From: Bacillus renqingensis
GTDB taxonomy: Bacteria > Bacillota > Bacilli > Bacillales > Cytobacillaceae
Assembly (NCBI RefSeq): GCF_016464375.1
Contig: NZ_JADDIU010000012.1
Coordinates: 57,542 to 121,541, forward strand
Reading direction: 5' to 3'
Length of the DNA stretch: 64,000 nucleotides
The position numbers and the translations under genes are program-made. Under the pieces are notes generated by a model that saw only the letters and a program-made list of their open reading frames with translations, did not search any database and was not told the origin of the DNA. How positions within the stretch are numbered: the stretch's first letter is position 1; the number at the start of each line of letters is the position of its first letter. Positions 34,270-43,236 of this stretch are shown here, piece by piece.

Positions 34270-34318
34270 AACGGTGTCAGGCACCATGTGAATTTTTCAC
34301 ATGGTGCCTGACACCGTT
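34270..34318. repeat. GGTGTCAGGCACC inverted pair (hairpin)
   Basis: Two opposing motif copies (34273-34285 and 34303-34315) form a 23-bp perfect stem with a 3-nt loop. On the minus strand it is followed by TTTTTTATTT and so can end yslB transcription. It also supplies the last codons of yslB (TVSGTM then TGA). Confidence 0.9.
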
Positions 34319-34764
34319 GGATCCTTTTGATCCCACTTGACAGTAAATCGGACTTTGTTGGATTTTTTTATTGGGTGTTCAAAGGTTTCGGTAATCACTT
34401 GTTTTTGCAGTTCAATTTGCTGGGCCAGAAAGCCGGCTTCCAGCTGGAAATGCTGTTCTGCCTTCGTTTTCACCCGGGAGACGATTAGTGGACTGTTAAG
34501 CTCAATTTCCATCTCGTTTTTCGTTTCATTTTTGATTTCAAGGCGGCCCCATGAGGCCTTTTCGAAAAATTCAACTATTTTATCGTAATCCTCTAAAGGA
34601 TATTTTCGCGCAAGACGCTTACCCGCCCAATATAAAATTTCAGGGGTGTCTTTGCCCAGTATTTCAGGTAAAAGAACTTCTCGAATTAATTCATATCCAA
34701 AGATGGAAATGGATCTTGGCTCATCTGTATTCAATAATTGATTTGCAGCTGTACTTTCTTTCAC
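34297..34764 (-). CDS. yslB: YslB family (DUF2507) protein
   Basis: This 155-aa cytosolic protein belongs to the DUF2507/YslB family. Conserved segments are FGYELIREVLLPEILGKDTP, EILYWAGKRLARKYPL, FFEKASWGRL and QLEAGFLAQQIELQ. The fold recalls V4R-like small-molecule domains, but the function is unknown. It starts at GTG 34764 behind GAGGGGAAA. The final residues TVSGTM come from the hairpin repeat, extending the normal family end (WDQKDP) by about six residues. It is convergent with lysC. Likely -10 TATAAT lies at 34795-34790. Confidence 0.9.
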   Translation of the reverse strand: MKESTAANQLLNTDEPRSISIFGYELIREVLLPEILGKDTPEILYWAGKRLARKYPLEDYDKIVEFFEKASWGRLEIKNETKNEMEIELNSPLIVSRVKTKAEQHFQLEAGFLAQQIELQKQVITETFEHPIKKSNKVRFTVKWDQKDPTVSGTM

Positions 34765-35194
34765 AAGTTTCCCCTCTTTCTATCATTCTATTATATACAA
34801 ATTGGATTATGTTGAAGTACTGTTTTTTGAAAAAAAGAGTAAAGCTTTGGGAATTATTATTTTCCAATATTTTATCCTATTTACTATGATAATTTAGTAT
34901 TCCCTTCAAAGAAATAATTTTAACCGTTAGATATTGGTAATTCAACTTAAAAAATTCAAGCTATTTGTCTGTTTTTCCTGATGAATGTTGAAGTATCGTT
35001 CTATCTATTACAATATCAATATATTTAAAATATTTTATTACTTTCCCATGAATTGTGTATCCGTTTCCTTGACGCTCTATGGTGATGGGAGTACAATGGA
35101 CATGTCACATAATTGTCACAGTGATGCTAAGTTTTGGGGGAATCGGGCAGAAACTTACCATCATGGAAAAATTTAAAGGGGGTCCGTTATAGTA
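34765..35194. other. AT-rich divergent spacer, yslB to sdhC
   Basis: This 430-bp spacer holds the yslB promoter at the left and the sdhC promoter at the right. The AT-rich middle (about 34800-35060) has no open frame with a ribosome binding site and no structure I recognise. A short direct repeat GTTGAAGTA occurs near 34811 and 34987. Confidence 0.5.
35069..35097 (+). promoter_or_regulatory. Sigma-A promoter of sdhCAB
   Basis: TTGACG at 35069-35074 and TACAAT at 35092-35097 are 17 bp apart; the 5' leader is about 90 nt. Confidence 0.8.
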
Positions 35195-35806
35195 ATGGCG
35201 GGTAGTCGCGAGTTTTTTTACCGGAGATTGCATTCATTGCTAGGGGTTATTCCGATTGGAATATTCCTATTACAGCATCTAACAGTCAACCATTTTGCAA
35301 CAGGGGGAGAATCGTCCTTCAACAAAGCTGCAGATTTTATGGCCAATCTGCCGTTTCGCTATGTGTTAGAAATCGTTATTATTTTTCTACCAATTTTGTA
35401 CCATGCAATTTATGGACTGTATATTGCATTCACAGCTAAAAATAACGTTAGCAAGTTCAGTTTTTTTAGGAACTGGATGTTCCTCCTCCAACGAATTACC
35501 GGTGTTATAACACTGATTTTTATTGCTTGGCATGTATGGGAAACACGTCTGGCAAACGCAGTATATGGAACGGATGTTAATTTCCAAATGATGCATGATA
35601 TCCTTTCATCACCATTTATGTTTGGATTTTATTTAGTAGGCATTATTTCTGCAATTTTCCACTTCTCAAATGGATTGTGGTCATTTATGGTTACTTGGGG
35701 TATTACGATTTCCCCCCGCTCACAAGTTATTTCTACATATGTAACCATGATTATATTCCTGGCTCTTTCCATCGTTGGAGTTCAGACTTTATTTGCTTTT
35801 ATTTAA
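35195..35806 (+). CDS. sdhC: Succinate dehydrogenase cytochrome b558 subunit
   Basis: This di-heme membrane anchor passes electrons from the SdhAB head to menaquinone. The 203-aa protein has five hydrophobic segments and the expected histidines for heme ligation (LHSLLGV, LQHLTVNHF, LYHAIYG, AWHVWE, FHFSNG). ATG 35195 follows AAAGGGGGT. It is the first gene of sdhCAB, the standard Bacillus order. Confidence 0.97.
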   Translation: MAGSREFFYRRLHSLLGVIPIGIFLLQHLTVNHFATGGESSFNKAADFMANLPFRYVLEIVIIFLPILYHAIYGLYIAFTAKNNVSKFSFFRNWMFLLQRITGVITLIFIAWHVWETRLANAVYGTDVNFQMMHDILSSPFMFGFYLVGIISAIFHFSNGLWSFMVTWGITISPRSQVISTYVTMIIFLALSIVGVQTLFAFI

Positions 35807-35857
35807 ATAGCCTTTTTAATGAAAAAAAGGATTTATGGATTAGGGAGTGACATACGT

Positions 35858-37609
35858 ATGAGTAAAGGCAAGGTGATCGTAGTCGGCGGTGGATTAGCTG
35901 GCTTGATGGCAACGATTAAAGCTGCGGAACATGGAACACCGGTAGAATTATTTTCACTTGTTCCAGTTAAACGCTCTCACTCTGTTTGTGCCCAAGGTGG
36001 TATTAATGGAGCAGTAAATACAAAAGGTGAAGGGGATTCTCCTTGGATCCATTTTGACGATACCATTTATGGCGGGGATTTCTTAGCAAATCAACCGCCG
36101 GTTAAAGCGATGTGTGAGGCAGCGCCCGGAATTATTAATCTATTTGACCGTATGGGGGTTATGTTCAACCGTACACCGGAAGGGCTACTTGATTTCCGTC
36201 GTTTTGGTGGAACCCAGCATCACCGTACAGCATTTGCCGGAGCTACAACGGGACAGCAGTTATTATATGCATTGGATGAGCAGGTTCGCCGCCACGAAGT
36301 AGCAGGGCTAGTAACGAAGTACGAAGGCTGGGAGTTTCTTGGTATAGTCACTGACGATGATGGCGTATGCCGTGGGATTGTCGCTCAAGACTTGAAAACG
36401 ATGGAAATAAGGTCTTTTGCGGCCGATGCTGTGATTATGGCAACAGGCGGTCCTGGGATTATTTTTGGAAAATCGACAAACTCTGTTATCAACACAGGTT
36501 CTGCTGCATCCATCGTTTATCAACAAGGTGCGTATTACGCAAATGGTGAAATGATTCAAATCCATCCAACAGCGATTCCCGGCGATGATAAGCTTCGGCT
36601 TATGAGTGAATCAGCTCGTGGGGAAGGCGGCCGTGTGTGGACATATAAGGATGGAAAACCATGGTATTTCTTAGAAGAGAAATACCCAGCATACGGAAAC
36701 CTCGTACCGCGTGATATCGCTACACGTGAAATATTCCATGTCTGCGTGGACATGAAGCTGGGTATTAACGGTGAAAACATGGTATATCTCGATTTATCCC
36801 ATAAAGACCCACACGAATTAGATGTCAAATTAGGCGGAATTATCGAGATTTATGAAAAGTTTGCCGGGGAAGATCCACACAAAGTGCCAATGAAAATCTT
36901 CCCTGCTGTCCACTATTCGATGGGTGGCCTTTGGGTAGATTATGATCAAATGACAAATATCCCCGGCCTATTCGCTGCAGGGGAATGTGATTATTCTCAG
37001 CATGGGGCAAATCGGTTAGGTGCTAACTCCCTGTTATCAGCTGTATACGGCGGTATGGTGGCCGGACCAAATGCCGTTAAATATATTGAAGGACTTGAAA
37101 AGAGTTCTGATGCTGTTTCAACCACTGTTTTTGAACGTCATGTGAGGGAACAGGAAGAAAAATGGAACTCGATTCTATCAATGAACGGTACTGAAAATGC
37201 CTATGTCCTTCATAAAGAACTTGGCGAATGGATGACGGACAATGTGACCGTTGTTCGGTACAATGATAGATTGTTAAAAACAGATGAAAAAATTCAAGAA
37301 TTATTAGAACGATACAAGAAGATTAACATTAACGATACAGCGAAATGGAGCAACCAAGGAGCTGCTTTCACCCGTCAATTGCAAAATATGCTGCAGCTGG
37401 CACGTGTTATTACACTTGGTGCGTACAATCGTAATGAGAGCCGTGGTGCTCATTACAAACCAGATTTCCCTAAACGTGATGATGAAAACTTCTTAAAAAC
37501 AACAATGGCAAAATTTGTAGATTCCAGTACTGCTCCAGCTTTCCATTACGAGGATGTCGATATTTCCTTGCTTAAGCCGAGAGAGCGCGATTACACGAAA
37601 AAGCATTAA
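35858..37609 (+). CDS. sdhA: Succinate dehydrogenase flavoprotein subunit
   Basis: SdhA oxidises succinate to fumarate with covalently bound FAD. The 583-aa protein has the FAD dinucleotide motif VVGGGLAGLMATIKAAE, the covalent-histidine region SVCAQGGINGAVNTKGEGDS, the active-site segments HHRTAFAGATTG and HPTAIPGDDKLRLMSESARG, and GANSLLSAVYGG. ATG 35858 is 8 nt after GGGAGTG and gives the family start; an ATG at 35819 adds 13 residues with no match. Confidence 0.97.
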   Translation: MSKGKVIVVGGGLAGLMATIKAAEHGTPVELFSLVPVKRSHSVCAQGGINGAVNTKGEGDSPWIHFDDTIYGGDFLANQPPVKAMCEAAPGIINLFDRMGVMFNRTPEGLLDFRRFGGTQHHRTAFAGATTGQQLLYALDEQVRRHEVAGLVTKYEGWEFLGIVTDDDGVCRGIVAQDLKTMEIRSFAADAVIMATGGPGIIFGKSTNSVINTGSAASIVYQQGAYYANGEMIQIHPTAIPGDDKLRLMSESARGEGGRVWTYKDGKPWYFLEEKYPAYGNLVPRDIATREIFHVCVDMKLGINGENMVYLDLSHKDPHELDVKLGGIIEIYEKFAGEDPHKVPMKIFPAVHYSMGGLWVDYDQMTNIPGLFAAGECDYSQHGANRLGANSLLSAVYGGMVAGPNAVKYIEGLEKSSDAVSTTVFERHVREQEEKWNSILSMNGTENAYVLHKELGEWMTDNVTVVRYNDRLLKTDEKIQELLERYKKININDTAKWSNQGAAFTRQLQNMLQLARVITLGAYNRNESRGAHYKPDFPKRDDENFLKTTMAKFVDSSTAPAFHYEDVDISLLKPRERDYTKKH

Positions 37610-37630
37610 GAGAAAGGGGAGTAGGAAAAA

Positions 37631-38392
37631 ATGGTAGAAACAAAAACAGTGAAATTTATCATAACCCGTCAGGATACTCCGGAATCTGCTCCTTATGAGG
37701 AGGAATTCGAAGTACCGTATCGTCCGAATATGAACGTGATTTCAGCGTTAATGGAAATTCGCAGAAACCCTGTCAACAGAAAGGGACAAGCCACCACACC
37801 GGTCACTTGGGATATGAATTGTCTTGAAGAAGTTTGCGGCGCCTGCTCAATGGTTATCAATGGAAAGCCGCGCCAAGCTTGTTCGGCCCTTGTCGACAAA
37901 CTGGAGCAGCCCATTCGTTTGGCCCCAATGAAAACCTTCCCGGTTGTCCGTGATCTTCAGATTGACCGCAGCAGAATGTTCGACTCGTTGAAGAAGGTAA
38001 AAGCGTGGATTCCAATCGATGGAACTTATGATTTGGGACCGGGTCCCCGCATGCCTGAAACAAAGCGTCAATGGGCATACGAGTTATCGAAATGTATGAC
38101 CTGCGGTGTTTGTTTGGAAGCATGTCCAAATGTGAATAGTAAATCAAACTTCATGGGACCGGCTGTTTTCAATCAAGTTCGTTTATTTAACGCACACCCA
38201 ACCGGGGCGATGAATAAAGCGGAACGCCTGAATGCCTTTATGGAGGATGGCGGTTTAACCGGCTGCGGAAATTCACAAAACTGTGTTCAATCATGTCCTA
38301 AAGGGATTCCAATTACAACCTCTATTGCGGCCGTTAACCGCGACGCCACCCTGCAATCATTTAAGAACTTCTTCGGAAGCGATAGGGATTAA
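37631..38392 (+). CDS. sdhB: Succinate dehydrogenase iron-sulfur subunit
   Basis: SdhB carries the three Fe-S clusters. The 253-aa protein shows CLEEVCGACSMVINGKPRQAC for the 2Fe-2S cluster, CMTCGVCLEACPNVN and CVQSCPKGIP for the others. GAAAGGGGAG precedes the ATG. It is the last sdh gene and ends at a strong terminator. Confidence 0.97.
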   Translation: MVETKTVKFIITRQDTPESAPYEEEFEVPYRPNMNVISALMEIRRNPVNRKGQATTPVTWDMNCLEEVCGACSMVINGKPRQACSALVDKLEQPIRLAPMKTFPVVRDLQIDRSRMFDSLKKVKAWIPIDGTYDLGPGPRMPETKRQWAYELSKCMTCGVCLEACPNVNSKSNFMGPAVFNQVRLFNAHPTGAMNKAERLNAFMEDGGLTGCGNSQNCVQSCPKGIPITTSIAAVNRDATLQSFKNFFGSDRD

Positions 38393-38400
38393 TAAAAATT

Positions 38401-38437
38401 AAAAACCTCTTTTCAATTGTGAAAAGAGGTTTTTTTG
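38401..38437 (+). terminator. Terminator of sdhCAB
   Basis: ACCTCTTTTC at 38405-38414 pairs with GAAAAGAGGT at 38421-38430, flanked by A and T tracts; possibly bidirectional. Confidence 0.9.
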
Positions 38438-38456
38438 GTTTTGCTAAAGAATAATT

Positions 38457-38465
38457 TGTTATAAT
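38457..38465 (+). promoter_or_regulatory. Extended -10 promoter of sortase gene
   Basis: TGTTATAAT has a perfect TATAAT at 38460-38465; the -35 region is poor. Confidence 0.5.
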
Positions 38466-38499
38466 TATACAAAGGATTGAAAAGGGAAGGTTCTGAATA

Positions 38500-39075
38500 G
38501 TGAGATCAAAACTGTCAATGATTTTAATCGTAATAGGATTAATTATTTCAGGAATCGGGGTATGGCAACTCATTGATGTGAAGATGCAAACAAAGGCTTC
38601 GTTAAAAAAAGCCAAGGAAATAGTAGCCGAAAATCAGTCAGGGAAACCAACTCCGGCAAAAAAGCAAAATCATGCACCGGCAACAGGTGATACTGCGGGG
38701 CTTCTCGTCATTCCAAAAATTAAAGCGGAACTGGCGATTATTGAGGGTACGGACCCGGATGATTTGGAGAAGGGTGTCGGTCATTATAAGGGTTCCTATT
38801 TTCCGGATGATAATGGACAAATTGTTCTATCCGGGCATCGTGACACTGTATTCCGCCATCTGGGCGAACTAAAGCTTGGTGATTCCTTAATAATACAAAT
38901 GCCTTATGGAAACTTTACTTATGAAATAACCCATACGAAAATTGTTAAGGCAGATGATACAAGTATTATTACCTTACAGCATGATAAGGAAGAATTAATT
39001 TTAACCACCTGCTACCCATTCCGTTATGTAGGAAACGCCCCGAAACGATACATTATTTATGCGAAACCAAAATAA
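38500..39075 (+). CDS. Class D sortase
   Basis: This membrane-anchored transpeptidase would link surface proteins to the cell wall. The 191-aa protein has an N-terminal membrane anchor (MILIVIGLIISGIGVWQLID), a linker, and the sortase barrel with catalytic His in VLSGHRDTVFRHL, Cys in LILTTCYPFRYVG, and the likely Arg in APKRYIIYAK. It starts at GTG 38500 behind AGGGAAGG. No LPXTG substrate gene lies nearby. In B. subtilis the sdhB-gerE gap holds a different gene (ysmA), so this is a local replacement. A sporulation role is possible given gerE next door, but not shown. Confidence 0.9.
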   Translation: MRSKLSMILIVIGLIISGIGVWQLIDVKMQTKASLKKAKEIVAENQSGKPTPAKKQNHAPATGDTAGLLVIPKIKAELAIIEGTDPDDLEKGVGHYKGSYFPDDNGQIVLSGHRDTVFRHLGELKLGDSLIIQMPYGNFTYEITHTKIVKADDTSIITLQHDKEELILTTCYPFRYVGNAPKRYIIYAKPK

Positions 39076-39119
39076 ATTGAAAAAAGAAAAATTCATTCTC
39101 CGGTAAGGCAAATACAGTC

Positions 39120-39147
39120 ACTACCCTTGCACAATTCACATATGATA
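39120..39147 (+). promoter_or_regulatory. Sigma-K promoter of gerE
   Basis: CATATGATA at 39139-39147 fits the sigma-K -10 consensus CATANNNTA, with CAC about 17 bp upstream for the -35. B. subtilis gerE is known to be a sigma-K gene. Confidence 0.7.
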
Positions 39148-39210
39148 TGGTGACTAAATATATACCCACCCCCGGTGCATAACTGGCGAAGGCAAGGAGG
39201 GTTACAATAC

Positions 39211-39435
39211 TTGAAGGAGAATGAATTTACTCACAAGCCATTACTCACCAAACGAGAAAGAGAAGTATTCGAACTGTTAGTTCAAGACAAAACAACAAAA
39301 GAAATCGCTGGTGAATTATTTATAAGCGAGAAAACGGTTCGCAATCACATTTCGAATGCCATGCAAAAGCTTGGTGTAAAGGGGCGATCACAAGCAGTTG
39401 TAGAACTCCTTCGTATGGGAGAGCTAGAACTTTGA
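39211..39435 (+). CDS. gerE: Late mother-cell transcription factor GerE
   Basis: GerE activates or represses late spore-coat genes in the mother cell. The 74-aa LuxR-type HTH protein is essentially the B. subtilis sequence: [20 protein letters not shown], then [23 protein letters not shown] 39211, 8 nt after AAGGAGG, gives exactly the family length of 74; a longer frame from 39175 adds unmatched residues. Confidence 0.97.
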   Translation: MKENEFTHKPLLTKREREVFELLVQDKTTKEIAGELFISEKTVRNHISNAMQKLGVKGRSQAVVELLRMGELEL

Positions 39436-39476
39436 ACATGGCCGGCATCCATAATGGAGGCCGGTTCATGTTTTTT
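39434..39476 (+). terminator. Terminator of gerE
   Basis: AACATGGCCGG (39435-39445) pairs with CCGGTTCATGTT (39461-39472) with one bulge and ends in T6, abutting the repeat hairpin at 39477. Confidence 0.75.
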
Positions 39477-39519
39477 GGTGTCAGGCACCATGTGAACAAT
39501 TCACATGGTGCCTGACACC
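39477..39519. repeat. GGTGTCAGGCACC inverted pair (hairpin)
   Basis: Opposing copies at 39477-39489 and 39507-39519 form a 20-bp perfect stem with loop CAA. The stem sequence is the same as at 34273 (motif followed by ATGTGAA). No T run follows, so it is not a typical terminator itself. Confidence 0.9.
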
Positions 39520-39615
39520 CAACACATTGCTTGAATTTTTTGCAGAAAAAGTAGAAAATAAGGACAAGCTTTAGATATTTGTTATGAGGAGAAGTATATT
39601 AGGAGTGTAGAATAC

Positions 39616-40065
39616 ATGAAACCCGAAAATTCCAAAAGCAGCAAAGGGGACAGCGTTGCAAATATTGAAAAGGATTTACGCTATATTTCTGGAATTATCA
39701 AGCAAAAAGGCAGGGAATTACTGAGTGATTATAAAATTACACCGCCACAGTTTGTTGCATTACAATGGCTTTTCGAAGAAGGCGATATGACAATCGGTGA
39801 GCTTTCCAATAAAATGTATTTGGCATGCAGTACGACGACTGATCTTGTTGACCGAATGGAGAAAAACCTTTTGGTCGAACGGGTAAAAGACTCCCACGAT
39901 CGCCGTGTAGTACAAATTCATTTGCTTGAAGAGGGAAAAAGAATTATCGATGAAGTGATAAAAAAACGGCGAGTCTATTTGGAAGAAGTGCTGAAAGACT
40001 TCTCGGAAGAAGAAATCCAACTTCTCCAACATAATCTCGAAAAACTGCACCAAAAAATGCGTTAA
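39616..40065 (+). CDS. ysmB: MarR-family transcriptional regulator YsmB
   Basis: This 149-aa winged-helix regulator has the MarR core: LLSDYKITPPQFVALQWLFE, DMTIGELSNKMYLACSTTTD (recognition helix) and ERVKDSHDRRVVQIHLLEEG (wing). The target and ligand are unknown. TAGGAG precedes the ATG. It lies between gerE and racE as in B. subtilis. Confidence 0.92.
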   Translation: MKPENSKSSKGDSVANIEKDLRYISGIIKQKGRELLSDYKITPPQFVALQWLFEEGDMTIGELSNKMYLACSTTTDLVDRMEKNLLVERVKDSHDRRVVQIHLLEEGKRIIDEVIKKRRVYLEEVLKDFSEEEIQLLQHNLEKLHQKMR

Positions 40066-40138
40066 ACACCTTGAAGGTGGGATTTTCGTGCGGTACGGTT
40101 GATTTTAAAGAATGGATGAATTAAATGAGGCGAAAAGT

Positions 40139-40939
40139 TTGAAACAGGCAATCGGTGTAATAGATTCCGGTGTTGGCGGGTTAACAGTTGCCAAAGAGAT
40201 AATGCGGCAGCTTCCCAACGAAAAAATAATTTACTTAGGTGATACAGCACGCTGCCCTTATGGACCAAGGACAAGAAAGGAAGTAAAAAGATTTACTTGG
40301 CAATTAACGAATTTTTTATTAGAAAAAAATATTAAAATGCTGGTAATCGCCTGTAATACGGCAACGGCAGCAGCTCTGGAGGACATTCGTAAGAAACTGT
40401 CAATCCCTGTTCTTGGCGTCATTAACCCTGGAGCACGGACGGCTATTAAGCGGACGAAAAATTACCGGGTTGGTATTATCGGTACCGAAGGAACCGTGAA
40501 AAGCGGGGCATATGAAAAGGCCTTGAAATCACTAAATAGCCGGCTTTTTATTCAAAGCCAGGCCTGTCCTAAATTTGTTCCGCTGGTAGAGAGCAGTGAA
40601 TATGATGGTCCAATTGCTGAAAAGGTCGTTCATGAAGCATTAAAGCCATTGTTAGATCAAAACTTAGATACATTAATCTTAGGTTGTACCCATTATCCTT
40701 TGCTTGAACCGCTGATTAAAAAGGAAATGGGTGATACAGTAAACGTAATTAGTTCAGGCGGTGAGACTGCTCGGGAGGTAAGTGCAATCTTGGAATATAA
40801 CGGGCAGCTGGCTTCCGGAGAAGAAGATCCGGTACATGAGTTTTACACAACCGGTTCAACATGGATTTTTTCGAAGATTGCGTCCCAGTGGCTCGGCCCC
40901 CTATTTCCAACCAATCATGTAAAAAAAATCAAACTATAG
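40139..40939 (+). CDS. racE: Glutamate racemase
   Basis: RacE makes D-glutamate for peptidoglycan (and poly-gamma-glutamate in some species). The enzyme has [17 protein letters not shown], the first catalytic cysteine in [11 protein letters not shown] and the second in [11 protein letters not shown]. The start is uncertain: TTG 40139 follows GAGGCGA and gives 266 aa starting [11 protein letters not shown], close to the family; ATG 40112 gives 275 aa but lacks a ribosome binding site. It follows ysmB closely. Confidence 0.94.
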   Translation: MKQAIGVIDSGVGGLTVAKEIMRQLPNEKIIYLGDTARCPYGPRTRKEVKRFTWQLTNFLLEKNIKMLVIACNTATAAALEDIRKKLSIPVLGVINPGARTAIKRTKNYRVGIIGTEGTVKSGAYEKALKSLNSRLFIQSQACPKFVPLVESSEYDGPIAEKVVHEALKPLLDQNLDTLILGCTHYPLLEPLIKKEMGDTVNVISSGGETAREVSAILEYNGQLASGEEDPVHEFYTTGSTWIFSKIASQWLGPLFPTNHVKKIKL

Positions 40940-41141
40940 ACTTGAAAGAAAAGCGGTGGAGAATCGCAAAACGAATCAACATGTTCGTATTTCTTCGACT
41001 GAAGTGAAGCCGGATGTTGCTCACACCTTCTTTATAACATTGAAACTAGCATTAATCTGCTCAAATTTTCTTTCCAAAGACGGTCTAATTTTTCCTTAGG
41101 CTCGTATACATAATAGTACAAACTGTCTTTGGGGGGATAAT

Positions 41142-42182
41142 ATGTTTAAAAATAAAGCGAAAATTCTGGGCTACACTGTCCTGACTTCAACAATGCTGTT
41201 ATCCGGCTGTGGTTTATTGGGCGGCGAAACGAAGAAGAAAATTGATCCGCCAAAAACAATATCTGTCACCGACCAGAAGGAAAGTAAGAAACCAACAACC
41301 GAAAAAACAGAGAACATGGTAAAGACAGAACTTTATCTGATTGATAAAAACGGCTATGTTGTACCGCAAACAATAAACCTGCCAACAACAAAATCGGTAG
41401 CAAAACAGGCGCTCCAATACCTAGTGGCCAATGGCCCTGTTACCGAGATGCTGCCGAATGGGTTTAAGGCGGTGTTACCTGAAGCCACGGATCTTTCTGT
41501 AGATATTAAAGACGGCGTTGCAACGGTTAATTTTTCAAAGGAATTTAAGAATTACCAGCCGGAAGATGAAACAAAAATTCTTCAATCGGTTACTTGGACA
41601 CTCACTCAATTCGATAATGTGGACACTGTCAAGCTGAAAATGAACGGTCATACGCTTTCGAAAATGCCTGTAAAGGGAACCCCGATTAGTGAAAATCTCT
41701 CCAGAGCCTCCGGGATTAATGTCGATGTCGAGGATGTGGTGGATATGACCAACACGAAGCAAGTAACGGTTTATTTCATTGGCGGTGAAGAAGGTTCCTA
41801 TTATTATGTACCGGTAACACGCAGGGTTGAAAACAGCAAAACAGATTCTATTGCAGCGGCTGTAAAGGAGTTAGTAAAAGGGCCAAGTGACAAATCAAAC
41901 CTTGTTTCTGATTTCATGCCTGATGTAACACTGCTGAATAAACCAAAAATTGAGAATGGCAAGGTGACGTTAAACTTTGATGAAAATGTCTATGGCAGTT
42001 TCAAGGAAAAGGTTGTCTCACAGCATTTATTAGATGCTCTTGTTCTTACCTTAACTGAGCAAAAGGGAATTGAAAAAGTAGCCATTCAAGTAAATGGGAA
42101 AGCAGAAATTAAGAATGATCAAGGGAAGAAACTTTCCGAACCGGTAACTCGTCCAGAAAAAGTCAATACAGGTAGTTTCTAA
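41142..42182 (+). CDS. gerM: Spore germination/sporulation lipoprotein GerM
   Basis: GerM is needed for normal sporulation and germination and sits in the engulfing membrane. The 346-aa protein has a lipoprotein signal with lipobox LLSGC (Cys at residue 23) and two GerMN domains (about residues 75-185 and 215-330; PTTKSVAKQALQYLV and SIAAAVKELVKGPS). GGGGGGATAAT precedes the ATG. A sigma-E promoter is expected; I saw only a weak candidate near 41105. Confidence 0.94.
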   Translation: MFKNKAKILGYTVLTSTMLLSGCGLLGGETKKKIDPPKTISVTDQKESKKPTTEKTENMVKTELYLIDKNGYVVPQTINLPTTKSVAKQALQYLVANGPVTEMLPNGFKAVLPEATDLSVDIKDGVATVNFSKEFKNYQPEDETKILQSVTWTLTQFDNVDTVKLKMNGHTLSKMPVKGTPISENLSRASGINVDVEDVVDMTNTKQVTVYFIGGEEGSYYYVPVTRRVENSKTDSIAAAVKELVKGPSDKSNLVSDFMPDVTLLNKPKIENGKVTLNFDENVYGSFKEKVVSQHLLDALVLTLTEQKGIEKVAIQVNGKAEIKNDQGKKLSEPVTRPEKVNTGSF

Positions 42183-42218
42183 AAGGGTATTTTTGTTATA
42201 CTATAATAAAGGACAATG

Positions 42219-42250
42219 AGAGGAGGTTGGCACGCACGCCGCCTCTTTCT
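42219..42250 (+). terminator. Probable terminator of gerM
   Basis: AGAGGAGG (42219-42226) pairs with CCGCCTCT (42239-42246) with one mismatch, followed by TTCTT. It sits just ahead of the rph ribosome binding site. Confidence 0.45.
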
Positions 42251-42276
42251 TAATGATAATTGAAGGAGGAAGTGTT

Positions 42277-43032
42277 TTGCGTGTTGATGGAAGGGAACCG
42301 CTGCAGTTAAGACCCATACATATTGAAACAAACTATTTAATGCACCCGGAAGGCTCCGTGCTCATATCCGTAGGAAATACGAAGGTAATTTGTTCAGCAA
42401 GTATCGAGGACCGCGTCCCTCCTTTTATGAGAGGAGAAGGAAAGGGATGGATTACAGCCGAATATTCCATGCTGCCTAGAGCCACCGAGACGAGAAATAT
42501 CCGGGAGTCCTCTAAAGGAAAGGTCTCTGGTCGAACAATGGAAATTCAGCGGTTAATCGGACGGGCATTGCGAGCAGTGGTTGACCTCGGGGTAATCGGT
42601 GAGCGGACGGTTTGGATTGACTGTGATGTGATCCAGGCAGATGGCGGTACAAGAACCGCCTCGATTACAGGGGCATTTGTTGCCATGACACTGGCATTAA
42701 ACTCATTAGCCGAGAAAAAGTCATTGGCGAAATTCCCGATTTTTGATTATTTGGCTGCTACTAGCGTCGGGATTCTGAAGAATGACAAAACGGTGCTCGA
42801 CCTTAATTATGCTGAGGATTCTAAAGCCCATGTAGATATGAACGTGGTGATGACAGGCAGTGGTGAATTTGTCGAACTGCAAGGAACGGGCGAGGAATCC
42901 ACCTTTTCCTATGAGCAGCTCCACGATTTGTTACATGCCGCCCAGGAAGGACTGATGGAATTGTTTGAACAGCAAAAGGCCGCATTAGGAGAAGAAATAA
43001 CGAAAAAAATTGACGGACGCAGAAGGAAATAG
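42277..43032 (+). CDS. rph: Ribonuclease PH
   Basis: This phosphate-dependent 3'-5' exoribonuclease matures tRNA 3' ends. The 251-aa protein has [58 protein letters not shown] and [23 protein letters not shown] 42277, 7 nt after GGAGGA, gives [14 protein letters not shown] at the N-terminus as in the family; the upstream frame start at 42253 is less likely. Confidence 0.96.
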   Translation: MRVDGREPLQLRPIHIETNYLMHPEGSVLISVGNTKVICSASIEDRVPPFMRGEGKGWITAEYSMLPRATETRNIRESSKGKVSGRTMEIQRLIGRALRAVVDLGVIGERTVWIDCDVIQADGGTRTASITGAFVAMTLALNSLAEKKSLAKFPIFDYLAATSVGILKNDKTVLDLNYAEDSKAHVDMNVVMTGSGEFVELQGTGEESTFSYEQLHDLLHAAQEGLMELFEQQKAALGEEITKKIDGRRRK

Positions 43033-43236
43033 ATTAAATAAAAAAACTGTAAATTATTTAACTAAACCCGCAGTTCATTAACTGATTACGAGTGGTATAC
43101 TAACTATTATAATAAAGGTGGAGTGAGCAAAAAACCAGCCATGCTAGTTTGATAATGGGTATATTCTGTTATTAAGCCAAGAGCACTAGCAAATTTTTGC
43201 CCCGTTCCACCCCGTTTCTGAAAAGAGGAGTTTACA

